The notes under the pieces are model-generated. The model was given only the letters and a program-made list of their open reading frames with translations, was not told the DNA's origin and did not search any database. Both the position numbers and the translations under genes were made by a program. A DNA stretch of 64,000 nucleotides from Colwellia sp. MB3u-45 (GTDB taxonomy: Bacteria; Pseudomonadota; Gammaproteobacteria; Enterobacterales; Alteromonadaceae). The stretch covers positions 496,001 to 560,000 of the forward strand of contig NZ_JACGVC010000049.1 in the NCBI RefSeq assembly GCF_014077005.1, given 5' to 3'. Shown piece by piece: positions 1-9,069 of this stretch; within the stretch, counting starts at the first letter, position 1; every line of letters begins with the position of its first letter.

Positions 1-576
1 GTTATCTTGAACCGCAATATCTCAGAAATTAGTGACCATTGCTTTTATTTAGATAACGAACTAGGGGGTTATTTAGCCGCAAAATATCTAATTGAACAAG
101 GGCATAAAGAGATTGCTTATATATCTGGACCTTTAACAAAACAAGATTCTACTGAGCGCTTAACTGGCCATAAAAAAGCATTAGCTGAAGCCAACATTCC
201 CTTTAAAGAAAGTTTACTCTATGAAGGTGATTATTTAACAAAAAGTGGTCGAGATGGTATCAATTACCTCATCAAGCATAAAAGCACATTTACTGCTGTT
301 GCTTGTTCAAATGATGAGATGGCCTCTGGGGCCATGCGAGGAGCCAGAGATCACAAATGGTTAATCCCCGAACAATGTTCATTTATTGGTTTCGATAATG
401 CTTTTTTCACTGAGTATCTCTACCCTCAATTAACGACTATTAATTTTCCAGTTAACGATATGGCGAAAATGTCTACTCAATGGATTCTGAAAAATGTCTA
501 TAAGCAAAAAGAGTTAGACATCACAAACATGTTTATTCCTGAACTTATTGAACGACAATCAGTCAAAAAAAATTAA
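1..576 (+). CDS. LacI-family transcriptional regulator, C-terminal part (cut by window edge)
   Basis: The frame is open from the first base, so the N-terminal helix-turn-helix lies outside the window. What remains is the periplasmic-binding-protein-like effector domain of a LacI/GalR repressor. Typical stretches are GHKEIAYISGP followed by the ERLTGHKKAL helix, ACSNDEMASGAMRGARDH, and the family signature IGFDN...PQLTTINFP near the end. The effector, probably a sugar, and the target operon cannot be told from this part. A downstream target is not obvious, because the next gene starts about 350 bp later and is a glyoxalase. The family call is secure; the regulon is unknown. Confidence 0.88.
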   Translation, partial: VILNRNISEISDHCFYLDNELGGYLAAKYLIEQGHKEIAYISGPLTKQDSTERLTGHKKALAEANIPFKESLLYEGDYLTKSGRDGINYLIKHKSTFTAVACSNDEMASGAMRGARDHKWLIPEQCSFIGFDNAFFTEYLYPQLTTINFPVNDMAKMSTQWILKNVYKQKELDITNMFIPELIERQSVKKN

Positions 577-922
577 CCTGAGATGTAATCATCCACGAAC
601 TTAACTGAAGCGATTTAAATTGATGCAAATATTGAGCTAATTAATCTTCCAGCATCACAATTTCTCTTAAGTAAAAGATAACAAGAGTTAAAATACGATG
701 GTAAATAAAACGCTAATATAGACATGGTGCTTAAACTTGAACTCAATAATTTTCACCTGTTTTAAAAACTAAAAATCCAATACTTTCATTATGGGAAGTC
801 GAAACTGTGAGATATATTTTTACAATAAATAACTTAAAAACCTTCCCAAATAATAATATCAAAGACTAAAAATGATAAGGTTATAAATTTTTATCATTAA
901 ATATAAACTGGATGAGTAAACT
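577..922. other. Intergenic region with an inverted repeat before the glyoxalase gene
   Basis: This is AT-rich non-coding sequence with no convincing reading frame. An 8-bp inverted repeat, AATGATAA (871-878) and TTATCATT (891-898), lies about 25 bp ahead of the glyoxalase start. It could be an operator or part of the promoter region; nothing else stands out. Confidence 0.35.
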
Positions 923-1342
923 ATGAAATTTTTACATACTATGATTCGTATTACGGATTTAGATAAGTCACTAGATTTTTTTATTAAGCATTTAGGTTTA
1001 GTAGAAACCCGCCGTTTTGATGTTCCTGCAGGTAAATTCAGCTTAATATTTTTAGCAACAGAGCCCGGTGCAGCTGAAATAGAACTTACCCACAACTGGC
1101 ATTCTGCAGAAGAATATACTGTGGGTAGAAACTTTGGCCATTTAGCCTTTGAGGTTGACGATATATATGCCTTGTGTGAAAAACTAATGGCTGCAGGCAT
1201 CACTATTAACCGACCACCACGCTGTGGCCACATGGCATTTGTTAAATCACCTGATAATATTTCAATCGAATTATTGCAAAAAGGTGAGCGATTAGCGCCA
1301 CAAGAACCTTGGTTAAGTATGGAAAATTCAGGTAGCTGGTAA
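923..1342 (+). CDS. VOC-superfamily lactoylglutathione lyase-like protein (glyoxalase I)
   Basis: This 139-residue vicinal-oxygen-chelate protein has the length and start of GloA ([20 protein letters not shown]). The four metal-ligand positions of E. coli GloA can be aligned by eye to His5, Glu54 (IELTHNW), His73 ([10 protein letters not shown]) and Glu116 (SIELL). Glyoxalase I isomerises the hemithioacetal of methylglyoxal and glutathione to S-lactoylglutathione in the cytosol. The C-terminal tail ([15 protein letters not shown]) is longer than in E. coli GloA, and the middle is divergent. A related VOC lyase with another substrate is therefore possible. The gene stands alone. Confidence 0.8.
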   Translation: MKFLHTMIRITDLDKSLDFFIKHLGLVETRRFDVPAGKFSLIFLATEPGAAEIELTHNWHSAEEYTVGRNFGHLAFEVDDIYALCEKLMAAGITINRPPRCGHMAFVKSPDNISIELLQKGERLAPQEPWLSMENSGSW

Positions 1343-1458
1343 AATAGCACATACTAGCTGAAGATTAATTAATTCACTTGTTATAAGTTGCTATCACAAG
1401 GACTTAATACGCGTTAATATACTGAATTAATTAATCAAAAATAATACTCAGAATCTTC

Positions 1459-1992
1459 ATGGCCTTAAAAGCAACCATCAAAAAAGCGACGATCCATCTC
1501 TCTGATATGGATCGTCACTATTATGACACCATACAATTAACCATAGCACAGCACCCTTCTGAGAATGACCGTCGTATGATGATCAGACTCATTGCCTATG
1601 TCCTCAATGCCAGTGAAAACCTACAATTTGGTAAAGGTGTTAGTGATGAGGACGAAGCAGCCATTTGGCGAGTTAATTACAGTGATGTCATTGAACTATG
1701 GATTGAGCTAGGCCAACTCGATGAAAAAAGGCTGAAAAAAGCCTGTAATCGCGCCCAACAAGTAAAGCTTTATTGTTATGGCAGCAGCGTAGACACCTGG
1801 TGGCAACAATCTAAAAGTAAACTAAATCAACTCAATAAACTATCGGTAGAAAGCTTTAGTGAAGAAACATCACAAGCTTTGGAGCTACTCGCCAATCGCT
1901 CGATGGAGTTTCAAGTGAGTATACAAGATGGCCAGTGCTGGCTTACCTGTGGTGAACAGTCACTATTAATTGAACTCGATAAACTTAAATAA
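1459..1992 (+). CDS. yaeQ: YaeQ family protein
   Basis: The 177-residue protein matches YaeQ in length and pattern: MALKATIKKATIHLSDMDR at the start, HPSENDRRMMIRLIAYVL, and DEAAIWRVNYSDVIELWIELG in the middle. YaeQ proteins have a PD-(D/E)XK nuclease-like fold. E. coli YaeQ was once linked to suppression of the haemolysin defect of RfaH mutants, but its biochemical role is not settled. It lies alone between the glyoxalase and the M28 peptidase, with no operon partner visible. Confidence 0.9.
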   Translation: MALKATIKKATIHLSDMDRHYYDTIQLTIAQHPSENDRRMMIRLIAYVLNASENLQFGKGVSDEDEAAIWRVNYSDVIELWIELGQLDEKRLKKACNRAQQVKLYCYGSSVDTWWQQSKSKLNQLNKLSVESFSEETSQALELLANRSMEFQVSIQDGQCWLTCGEQSLLIELDKLK

Positions 1993-2084
1993 CCTTAGCC
2001 TAATATGCGCTAATTGAATAACGACACTTAGCGTTAACCACTTGATTATCTATGTGAAATTTCAATAAAAAAGCTTTAAATACT

Positions 2085-3500
2085 ATGGCAACACCAATAA
2101 CTATGATGCGCATATTTAACTCTTCACTAGAGAAAAACACTGATTATAAACTCAAAGCATTGTCGGTTGTGTTAGCGATTACCTGCTCATTTTCTAGCGT
2201 TGCAGCAACAATACCCTTAAAACAAGTGGTCAAAGATATTACCTATTTAGCCGCTGACAATTTAAAAGGTCGGGCAAGTTTTAGCCCTGAAATTGACCAA
2301 GCGGCAAATTATATTGCTCAGCGCTTTGCTAATATTGGCCTAAAGCCCCTGCAAAACAATCTCCCGTTAAGTAAAGCAGCCATTAATGCGACTCTTGACG
2401 CCAAAGATAAACCTGCGCTGTTCTTACAAACTTTTACTGTCAATCAAATTCAAGCTCAAACGCTTAACGTGGTGTTAAATAGTAAAAAAATTAGTCCTGA
2501 ATACTTGGCTATAGCGACAACGATGGAACAAGTAAATTGGCAATTCGGTAATGCACAAAGCCATAGGGTTGATAAAACCGATGATTTACGTAAAATCTTA
2601 ACTGAGTTAAACCAAGTAGGTGGTCAACACTTAGTTATTATCAATAGCGCACATGCCAAAAGCTTTAAGGCCTATCAAAACTATTTTAATCGTGGCTTAA
2701 CTAAGCTTTCACTTGAACATCCTGGTGCTATTGTCATGGTATTAAGTGACGAAAATGAAATTGAAAACTATAGCGTTGACGCCAGTGCAATAATAACTAA
2801 ACAATCGCTAACCAATGTAGTGGGTGTCTTACCCGGTATTGAAAGCACTAAAGAAATCGTTTTATACTCATCACATTACGACCACTTGGGTATCACAGAC
2901 GATGGTAAAAAAATCTATAATGGCGCTGATGACAATGCATCTGGTACGACAGCGGTATTAAATTTAGCGCAATATTACGCCCAAAAAGGCGATAACAAAC
3001 GTACTTTAATGTTTAGTGCTTTTACTGCTGAAGAGATTGGCGGCTTTGGTTCTAGCTATTTTTCACAGCAGCTTAACCCTGATAACGTGGTTGCCATGAT
3101 CAATATTGAAATGATTGGCAAACCATCGAAATTTGGTCCAGGAACTGTTTGGATGACGGGTATGGAACGCTCTAATTTAGGCGCATTACTCAATGACAAA
3201 CTCATCGCGCTTAACACACAAATATACCAAGACCCCTACCCAAAACAAGGGCTATTTTATCGCTCAGACAATGCAACTTTGGCGCGTTTAGGTGTACCTG
3301 CACACAGTTTTAGCAGTACACAACTCGATAAGGACCAACATTATCATCAAGTTAGCGACAATATTAGTAGTTTAGACTTATCATCGATGCATAAAGTCAT
3401 TGAATCGTTAGCCACAGCAACACAGTCGCTTGTTGACGGCGCAGTAACACCAACGCGCATTGATAAAGCGCAAGTAGCCACTGAAGGTAAAATTTACTAA
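2085..3500 (+). CDS. Secreted M28-family zinc metallopeptidase
   Basis: This 471-residue protein starts with a signal peptide (hydrophobic core about residues 25-40, ending SSVAA), so it is probably exported. The catalytic domain is M28 (aminopeptidase Y/S type). Visible zinc ligands and catalytic residues are His264 and Asp266 (SSHYDHLG), the DDNASGT bridge Asp at 282-283, Glu316-Glu317 (FTAEEIGG), Glu342 (NIEMIG), and a histidine near 421 (HYHQVSDNIS). It probably trims N-terminal residues from peptides in the periplasm or medium. A second ATG at 2103 is an equally plausible start; neither has a good Shine-Dalgarno. Confidence 0.88.
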   Translation: MATPITMMRIFNSSLEKNTDYKLKALSVVLAITCSFSSVAATIPLKQVVKDITYLAADNLKGRASFSPEIDQAANYIAQRFANIGLKPLQNNLPLSKAAINATLDAKDKPALFLQTFTVNQIQAQTLNVVLNSKKISPEYLAIATTMEQVNWQFGNAQSHRVDKTDDLRKILTELNQVGGQHLVIINSAHAKSFKAYQNYFNRGLTKLSLEHPGAIVMVLSDENEIENYSVDASAIITKQSLTNVVGVLPGIESTKEIVLYSSHYDHLGITDDGKKIYNGADDNASGTTAVLNLAQYYAQKGDNKRTLMFSAFTAEEIGGFGSSYFSQQLNPDNVVAMINIEMIGKPSKFGPGTVWMTGMERSNLGALLNDKLIALNTQIYQDPYPKQGLFYRSDNATLARLGVPAHSFSSTQLDKDQHYHQVSDNISSLDLSSMHKVIESLATATQSLVDGAVTPTRIDKAQVATEGKIY

Positions 3501-3718
3501 ACTGATTATGCTTTTTAGCTTTAAAGTCAGTGTTAGCCTTCAAAATTAATATTGACCTTTACGCCTAACCTTAGGTCTAACTTAAGACTAATTTTAATAG
3601 GCGAGCCTTTAATAAGAGCGCCCTTAATTAGAGAAAAGTTAATCCGGCGTATGATAACCAAAAGCACTAAATTTTTAAGCGGCTATTTTTAAGCGGTTAA
3701 AGCTCAGCTATTTGCTCA

Positions 3719-4153
3719 TTATGGCTGACATTGCCAGCGCATTTGATACTCGAGTTTATTGCTATCCATAACCACAAAATCATGGCGTAAATATAACTGC
3801 TTAGCCGGATTTTTTAACAATACATTTAAGGTAATAGCGAGCTGTTTTTCTTGCGCTTTACGCTTAACTAACTCAAGCACTCTGCTGCCGATTCCTAAAC
3901 CTTGATATTGCGGTAATAACTGTAATTGACGCAGGTGAATTTTATCAGCAAACAAGCCTAATTTTAATAATCCAATCGCTTTATTTTGGTATGAAATAAT
4001 ATACGAATCAGAAAAACACTCATCAATGCGCAGCATATGAGCCGTATCATCAAGATAAAGTCCAGCATATTGTAAATGCTTGTTCATCGTTACTTTTCGT
4101 AAGCTTAACAGAAAAGCTCTATCGTTTATTATTGCCCGTCGAAAGCTAACCAT
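3719..4153 (-). CDS. GNAT family N-acetyltransferase
   Basis: This is a small acetyl-CoA-dependent acyltransferase of the GNAT fold. The acetyl-CoA loop is the segment LLPQYQGLGIGSRVLELVKRKA, with the Q/R-x-x-G-x-G/A motif as QGLGIG. The C-terminal half has the usual LYLRHDFVV strand. I chose the ATG at 4153 (MVSFRRAIINDR), because this is where family members normally begin. The frame stays open to a TTG at 4189, which would add 12 unusual residues. The substrate is unknown. The gene runs convergently towards the M28 peptidase gene. Confidence 0.8.
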   Translation of the reverse strand: MVSFRRAIINDRAFLLSLRKVTMNKHLQYAGLYLDDTAHMLRIDECFSDSYIISYQNKAIGLLKLGLFADKIHLRQLQLLPQYQGLGIGSRVLELVKRKAQEKQLAITLNVLLKNPAKQLYLRHDFVVMDSNKLEYQMRWQCQP

Positions 4154-4404
4154 AGCTGCACGCTTTTGGCTAAGGTTATTACTGGCCAATACTTTATTTA
4201 TTTGTCACCTCGAAGGCGAATAATTTATCCATCAATGACACTACTATAGCAAGTTGATTAATGAGGTAAACCATAAATTTCTTATTTGAACTATGAGAGA
4301 ATAACTGAAAGTCATCGCAAAAAAACCACCATTGGGCGCGGCATGCTTGATCACTAACGAAAGATAACGGCAATATAGCGCATAAACTAAAATAGGACTT
4401 CAAC

Positions 4405-6264
4405 ATGACCTTCAATAAATCACTTCTTGTTATATCTATTACCGCGGTACTATCCTTTGCTTGCAGTAATGAGACTATAACACCCGTTGTTAAAGGCAAT
4501 AATGCGCTTGCAATGCCATCTACATCAGCACAACTTAATAGCACAGCTGAGGCTTCTCAAGCAGCAAATGAGTTATTTGACACTATTTTTATGGAAGGCG
4601 TTAATCGTAATCCTGTTAGACAAACCTATCTTGGTATTAAAACTGACTACGATAAGTGGCAAGATCTATCAGAGGAAAATAGTGCTCAAGAGCTCGAATT
4701 TGCTAAACAAGCGCTGCAACGAATTCAAGTCATTGACATCAATAATGTCGATAAACAAACCCAGTTGAGCTACCAGCTACTTTCACAAAAATTAACACAA
4801 AAAATTGCTGACTATCCTTGGCGTCACCATAACTACCCTGTTAACCAAATGTTTGGGGTTCACTCACAAATACCCGCATTACTGATTAACCAACATAGTA
4901 TTCAAGACACTAAGCAAGCCCATGACTATATTGCCCGTGTAAAAAACTCGAAACTGTTACTGGAGCAATTGGTTGATCAACTTAAAATCAGAGCTGATAA
5001 AGGTATTATTGCCCCCAAATTTGTTTTTTCTCATACCATACGCGATGCAAGCAATTTACTGGTAGGTGCCCCATTTGATAATAAAACTGACAGTACTTTA
5101 TTCGCAGACTTTAATAAAAAAATAGCACAATTAGAGCTCTCTGATGAAGAGCAACAGTCCTTAACTGATGAGCTAGCAAGCGCCTTAACCACAGAGTTTA
5201 AGGCCGGCTATCAAGCATTAGTCAGCTACTTAACTGAACTTGAACAACAAGCTGATGATAACTACGGTGCCTGGAAATTTCCACAAGGCGATAAATTTTA
5301 TAATAATGCCCTAAACCGAACAACCACCACTGAATTAACCGCAGATGAAATTCATAAAATTGGTTTAGATGAAGTTGCACGCATACATGATGAAATGCGC
5401 GTGATCATGAAAAAGGTTAACTTTGAAGGCTCATTAAACGAGTTTTTCCAATTTATGCGCCACGACCCACAATTTTATTATGCTGGCGATGAAGCTGGCC
5501 GTCAGCGTTATTTAACTGAAGCAACTGACATCATTAATACTATGAAAGGTGAACTAGATCAGTTATTTATTACTAAACCAAAAGCAGACTTAAAAGTTAA
5601 ACAAGTTGAAGCGTTTAGAGAGAAATCTGCGGGTAAAGCCTTTTACCAACAACCCGCCCCTGATGGCTCACGCCCTGGTATTTACTACGCTAACCTTTTC
5701 GATATGGCAGCCATGCCAACTTATCAAATGGAAGCACTCGCTTACCATGAAGGCATTCCTGGCCATCATATGCAAATAGCGCTAAAACAAGAACTTGAAG
5801 GTATTCCAAAATTTAGAAAATTTGGTGGTTACACAGCTTATAGTGAAGGTTGGGGTTTATATTCAGAGATGATCCCAAAAGAAATTGGCTTTTATCAAGA
5901 CCCTTACGCTGACTTTGGCCGTTTGGCAATGGAGCTATGGCGCGCCTGCCGTTTAGTGGTCGATACTGGCATGCACAATAAAAAATGGGATCGTACAAAA
6001 AGCCTAGCGTATTACATGAATAATACGCCAAATGCAGAGTCTGATGCGATAAAAATGGTTGAACGTCATGCCGTTATGCCTTCACAAGCGACAGCATATA
6101 AAATTGGCATGTTGAAAATTGTGCAGTTGCGAGCCAAAGCAAAACAACAGTTAGGCGATAAGTTTGATATTCGCGAATTTCATGATGTTGTCTTAACCAA
6201 TGGCGCAGTACCGCTTAACGTATTAGAAGCTATGGTTAATGACTACATCGCATTAAATCGTTAA
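4405..6264 (+). CDS. DUF885 family lipoprotein (putative metallopeptidase)
   Basis: This 619-residue protein begins with a lipoprotein signal; the lipobox LSFAC places the lipidated cysteine at residue 20. The rest is a DUF885 domain. It carries the family's metalloprotease-like motif HEGIPGHHM at about residue 446, then YTAYSEGWGLYSEMIPKEIG and the helical end region LAYYMNNTPNAESDAIKMVER. DUF885 proteins are predicted gluzincin-like peptidases of the cell envelope. The frame ends just before a hairpin terminator near 6405-6438. The gene is monocistronic. The domain call is firm, but the substrate is not known. Confidence 0.88.
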   Translation: MTFNKSLLVISITAVLSFACSNETITPVVKGNNALAMPSTSAQLNSTAEASQAANELFDTIFMEGVNRNPVRQTYLGIKTDYDKWQDLSEENSAQELEFAKQALQRIQVIDINNVDKQTQLSYQLLSQKLTQKIADYPWRHHNYPVNQMFGVHSQIPALLINQHSIQDTKQAHDYIARVKNSKLLLEQLVDQLKIRADKGIIAPKFVFSHTIRDASNLLVGAPFDNKTDSTLFADFNKKIAQLELSDEEQQSLTDELASALTTEFKAGYQALVSYLTELEQQADDNYGAWKFPQGDKFYNNALNRTTTTELTADEIHKIGLDEVARIHDEMRVIMKKVNFEGSLNEFFQFMRHDPQFYYAGDEAGRQRYLTEATDIINTMKGELDQLFITKPKADLKVKQVEAFREKSAGKAFYQQPAPDGSRPGIYYANLFDMAAMPTYQMEALAYHEGIPGHHMQIALKQELEGIPKFRKFGGYTAYSEGWGLYSEMIPKEIGFYQDPYADFGRLAMELWRACRLVVDTGMHNKKWDRTKSLAYYMNNTPNAESDAIKMVERHAVMPSQATAYKIGMLKIVQLRAKAKQQLGDKFDIREFHDVVLTNGAVPLNVLEAMVNDYIALNR

Positions 6265-6333
6265 CGCTATGATGAGTTAAGCTTATAATAGCTTAAATAT
6301 CGCCACTCTTTCACATTCATGTGATCCTAGCAT

Positions 6334-6352
6334 TGCCGACATGGATGTCGGT
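6334..6352. repeat. Short palindrome downstream of the DUF885 gene
   Basis: CCGACAT and ATGTCGG are separated by two bases. It resembles the short intergenic palindromes that are scattered in many marine gammaproteobacteria. No U-tract follows, so it is probably not a terminator. Confidence 0.4.
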
Positions 6353-6400
6353 ACTTAGCTTTTGTCGGAAACATAAAAGCTGAGCATTCATCCTGAATAT

Positions 6401-6440
6401 AAAAAACGCCAAGTGCATAAGCAGTTGGCGTTTTTATTTT
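6401..6440. terminator. Bidirectional rho-independent terminator
   Basis: The stem AACGCCAA (6405-6412) pairs with TTGGCGTT (6425-6432). It is flanked by an A-run on the left and a T-run on the right. It can stop the DUF885 transcript on the plus strand and anything arriving from the decayed transporter on the minus strand. Confidence 0.75.
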
Positions 6441-6466
6441 AGCGGTAATTATGCTTAAGCTAACCA

Positions 6467-6772
6467 TTAAACGGGTTTTATTTTTCGCCACTTATTTTCC
6501 GACGCTTTTTTTTCGCCATTTAGTTTTCCCGCCCCACGACACCATGCTAAACCACACCTAACCAATAATGCCCCAAAAACTAAAAATAAACTTACGGGCT
6601 CATTATTTAACCTTGCCCCTAAATACAAAGCAAAAACAGGTGTCATCATAGTAATCAACGCAACAGTACTCGCCCTTAATCTTTGTAAGATGAAAAAACA
6701 GGCTAAAAACACAACCAATGAGCCAAATATACCTAGATATCAAATCGCCCAAATAGAGCGTGCTTGCCATTG
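6467..6772 (-). pseudogene. Remnant of an EamA/DMT-family transporter (C-terminal end only)
   Basis: The minus-strand frame reads IFGSLVVFLACFFILQRLR, then VALITMMTPVFALYLGARLN and FLVFGALLVRCGLAW. This is the last transmembrane pair of an EamA drug/metabolite transporter. Reading upstream, the same frame continues as QWQARSIWAI, a stop codon (TGA, where a tryptophan or similar residue would be expected), then YLGIFGSL, with a further TAG about 11 codons earlier. The first eight or so helices are absent, and the PhnA-type gene's terminal region follows at once. This is a degraded fragment, not a functional small membrane protein. Confidence 0.7.
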
Positions 6773-6874
6773 CTAATAAGGCAAACTACCATCAATAAAA
6801 AAAGCACTAAGCAGAGATTAGGCTGATAGTGCTTTCGTCGTTATTTATTGACTAATAGTAGCGCTGCTTTAACG

Positions 6875-7444
6875 TTAGGCTTTCTTTAAATAGCTAGCCA
6901 CTAGCACAATACGCGTTCCGTTAACTTTACCTTCGATATGCTCTGGATTATCCGTTAAGCTAATGCCACGCACCATAGTGCCTTGTTTAGCGGTAAAGTT
7001 TGCGCCTTTAACTTTTAGATCTTTAATCAAGGTGACATTATCGCCATCTTGCAATTCAGCGCCATTGCTATCGCGCGTTGGCCCTTCGCGCTCAGCGGCA
7101 GCTATACCCTGCTCTGCCCATGTTTTTACCGCATCCTCTAGATAAATCATATCTAGCGCATCTTGCGCCCAGCTTTCTGCTGACAATTTATGTAGCAGAC
7201 GATAAGCCATGACTTGCACTGCAGGTTCTTGATTCCACATTGCGTCAGTTAAACAACGTAAATGATTAATGTCGAGTTCAGCATTGCCTTCGACTTGTGC
7301 TAAACAAACGCTACACAAATAAATGCTTTGCTGTGCACTTAAATCACTGGTCGGCGGCACAGGAAATACCGTTAAGTTGTCAGTTGAAGTACAAAGTTCA
7401 CAACTTGAGTTACTACGTTGCTTTAATGCCTGTTCGGTTACCAT
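6875..7444 (-). CDS. PhnA/YjdM-type zinc-ribbon protein
   Basis: This 189-residue protein has an N-terminal zinc ribbon built from CELC (about residues 15-18) and CSVC (about 45-48). It ends in the PhnA C-terminal SH3-like domain (DSNGAELQDGDNVTLIKDLKVKG ... VNGTRIVLVASYLKKA). The family name PhnA comes from early annotation of an alkylphosphonate locus. Most members, such as E. coli YjdM, have no proven catalytic role in phosphonate use. No phn genes are nearby. It starts at an ATG and is preceded by the sstT downstream hairpins. Confidence 0.85.
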   Translation of the reverse strand: MVTEQALKQRSNSSCELCTSTDNLTVFPVPPTSDLSAQQSIYLCSVCLAQVEGNAELDINHLRCLTDAMWNQEPAVQVMAYRLLHKLSAESWAQDALDMIYLEDAVKTWAEQGIAAAEREGPTRDSNGAELQDGDNVTLIKDLKVKGANFTAKQGTMVRGISLTDNPEHIEGKVNGTRIVLVASYLKKA

Positions 7445-7551
7445 AATAATATATCCACAAAAATTTTGGCGTTATTATGCTCTTAATTAAGCGATTTAAG
7501 AAGTGCTGATTATTGCCACGGTAGAAATTAAGCCACACAATTTATTTAATG

Positions 7552-7643
7552 ACAATGTTTTACTGTATTTTTCATAAGCAGCTTATGCAGTAAAATTGTA
7601 ATAAAGCCATCGAGCCGAATGTATTTCAGGACGATGGTTTTAT
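7552..7643 (-). terminator. Two stem-loops downstream of sstT
   Basis: The first structure is a nested hairpin: TTTTACTG (7558-7565) with CAGTAAAA (7588-7595), and CATAAG with CTTATG inside. The second pairs ATAAAGCCATCG (7601-7612) with CGATGGTTTTAT (7632-7643), allowing one G-U pair. They lie between the end of sstT and the next minus-strand gene and probably end or protect the sstT transcript. U-tracts are weak. Confidence 0.45.
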
Positions 7644-7697
7644 TCAGTTTATTTCGTATGACAGTAACAAAGCACACTAAAATTTGAGCTAAATGTA

Positions 7698-8933
7698 TTA
7701 TAAATTTTTAGTAATATGATGCGAGGCCGCTGCCGTAAAAACAACATCTGTAGAGCTATTCAGTGCTGTTTCTGCTGAGTCTTGAATAACACCAATAATA
7801 AAACCTATCGCCACCACTTGCATAGCAATGTCATTATCAATACCAAACAAACCACAAGCCAGTGGAATAAGTAATAATGAACCACCCGCAACGCCTGAAG
7901 CACCACAAGCTGATACCGCCGCAATAACACTCAATAAAATAGCAGTAGCAAAATCCACTTCAATATTTAAAGTGTTCGCTGCCGCCAGGGTTAATACGGT
8001 AATCGTGATGGCCGCTCCAGCCATGTTAATAGTGGCACCTAAAGGGATAGAGACCGAATAAGTATCCTCATGTAAATCAAGTTTTTCACATAATTCCATA
8101 TTTACAGGAATATTTGCTGCCGAACTACGCGTGAAAAATGCAGTAATACCTGACTCTTTTAAACACCTAAGCACTAACGGATAAGGATTTTTACGCATAA
8201 CAAAGTAAACAATGACGGGATTAACGATCAATGCCATGATCAGCATTGAGCCTAGAAGTACCAGCACTAAGTGGCTAAATTCACCTAAGGTATCAAAGCC
8301 TGTTGTCGCTACTGTATTGGCGACCAAACCCATGATGCCTAAGGGTGCGAAACGAATAACTAACTTAACAATACTTGAAATAGCTTCGGCAAAATCATGC
8401 ACCATCACCTTGGTTGAATCACTGCCTTTTTTCAACGCGAAGCCTAAACCTAAGCCCCAAGCTAAAATACCAATAAAATTACCAGTAACAACGGCATTGA
8501 AAGGGTTATCAACAATTTTAAAGGCTAATGTTGATAATACTTCACCTAAACCTTGTGGAGGATTAGCGCTGGCGCCAACTAAATCTAAGGTTAATTGCAC
8601 AGGAAAAATAAAACTTAATACCACCGCCACTAATGCCGCACTTATAGTGCCAATTAAATAAAGCCCGACAATAGGCTTCAAATTCGCATCACTATTCGGT
8701 TTTTGATTCGCAATAGATGACGCGACTAAAGCTAAGACCAAAATAGGCGCAACCGCTTTCAATGCACTGACAAATAAACTGCCCAGCATGGAAAATGACT
8801 GAGCAATAGCAGGTGCAACAAGTGCTAAAGCAATGCCCAAAATAATAGCAATAATGATTTGATTAACAATATTAATCGCTTTTAGTTTGCTAAAAAGTGA
8901 CTGACTTTCTAAAGGAGTATTTTCTGTTGTCAT
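7698..8933 (-). CDS. sstT: Serine/threonine:sodium symporter SstT
   Basis: This 411-residue inner-membrane protein of the dicarboxylate/amino acid:cation symporter (DAACS) family is SstT, which imports L-serine and L-threonine with Na+. Family marks are the serine-rich hairpin [20 protein letters not shown], the substrate/Na+ motif [15 protein letters not shown], and the late hairpin [19 protein letters not shown]. There are eight or so hydrophobic helices. Length equals that of E. coli SstT within a few residues. It stands alone; the 5' flank (8945-9000) is a low-complexity run built from TTATTTGAG-like units. Confidence 0.94.
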   Translation of the reverse strand: MTTENTPLESQSLFSKLKAINIVNQIIIAIILGIALALVAPAIAQSFSMLGSLFVSALKAVAPILVLALVASSIANQKPNSDANLKPIVGLYLIGTISAALVAVVLSFIFPVQLTLDLVGASANPPQGLGEVLSTLAFKIVDNPFNAVVTGNFIGILAWGLGLGFALKKGSDSTKVMVHDFAEAISSIVKLVIRFAPLGIMGLVANTVATTGFDTLGEFSHLVLVLLGSMLIMALIVNPVIVYFVMRKNPYPLVLRCLKESGITAFFTRSSAANIPVNMELCEKLDLHEDTYSVSIPLGATINMAGAAITITVLTLAAANTLNIEVDFATAILLSVIAAVSACGASGVAGGSLLLIPLACGLFGIDNDIAMQVVAIGFIIGVIQDSAETALNSSTDVVFTAAASHHITKNL

Positions 8934-8944
8934 AGTTGCTCTTA

Positions 8945-8997
8945 TTTAAGTTATTATTATTTGAATTATTGTTATTTGAGTTATTTGAGTTATTAAG
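8945..8997. repeat. Degenerate TTATTTGAG-type low-complexity repeat
   Basis: Immediately upstream of sstT there are imperfect copies of a 9-base unit (TTATTTGAG, TTATTTGAA, TTATTTAAG). This looks like slippage-prone sequence in the 5' region of sstT. Confidence 0.5.
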
Positions 8998-9069
8998 ATA
9001 ACGTATTGATGAAATATTTTTTACCACTTATGCACCAGAACTGTCTAGTTTATTCGTTACACGGTAACT

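Noticed and set aside
859-1350. Long open frame on the minus strand
   Set aside because: It is antisense to the glyoxalase gene, which has clear metal-binding residues. The minus-strand protein has no recognisable pattern.
4194-4544. 116-codon minus-strand frame before the DUF885 gene
   Set aside because: It overlaps the lipoprotein signal of the DUF885 gene on the other strand and has no ribosome site or family pattern.
8212-8661. 149-codon plus-strand frame
   Set aside because: It is a mirror frame inside sstT. Composition (Lys, Pro, Thr, Ala rich) is typical of antisense to a membrane protein.
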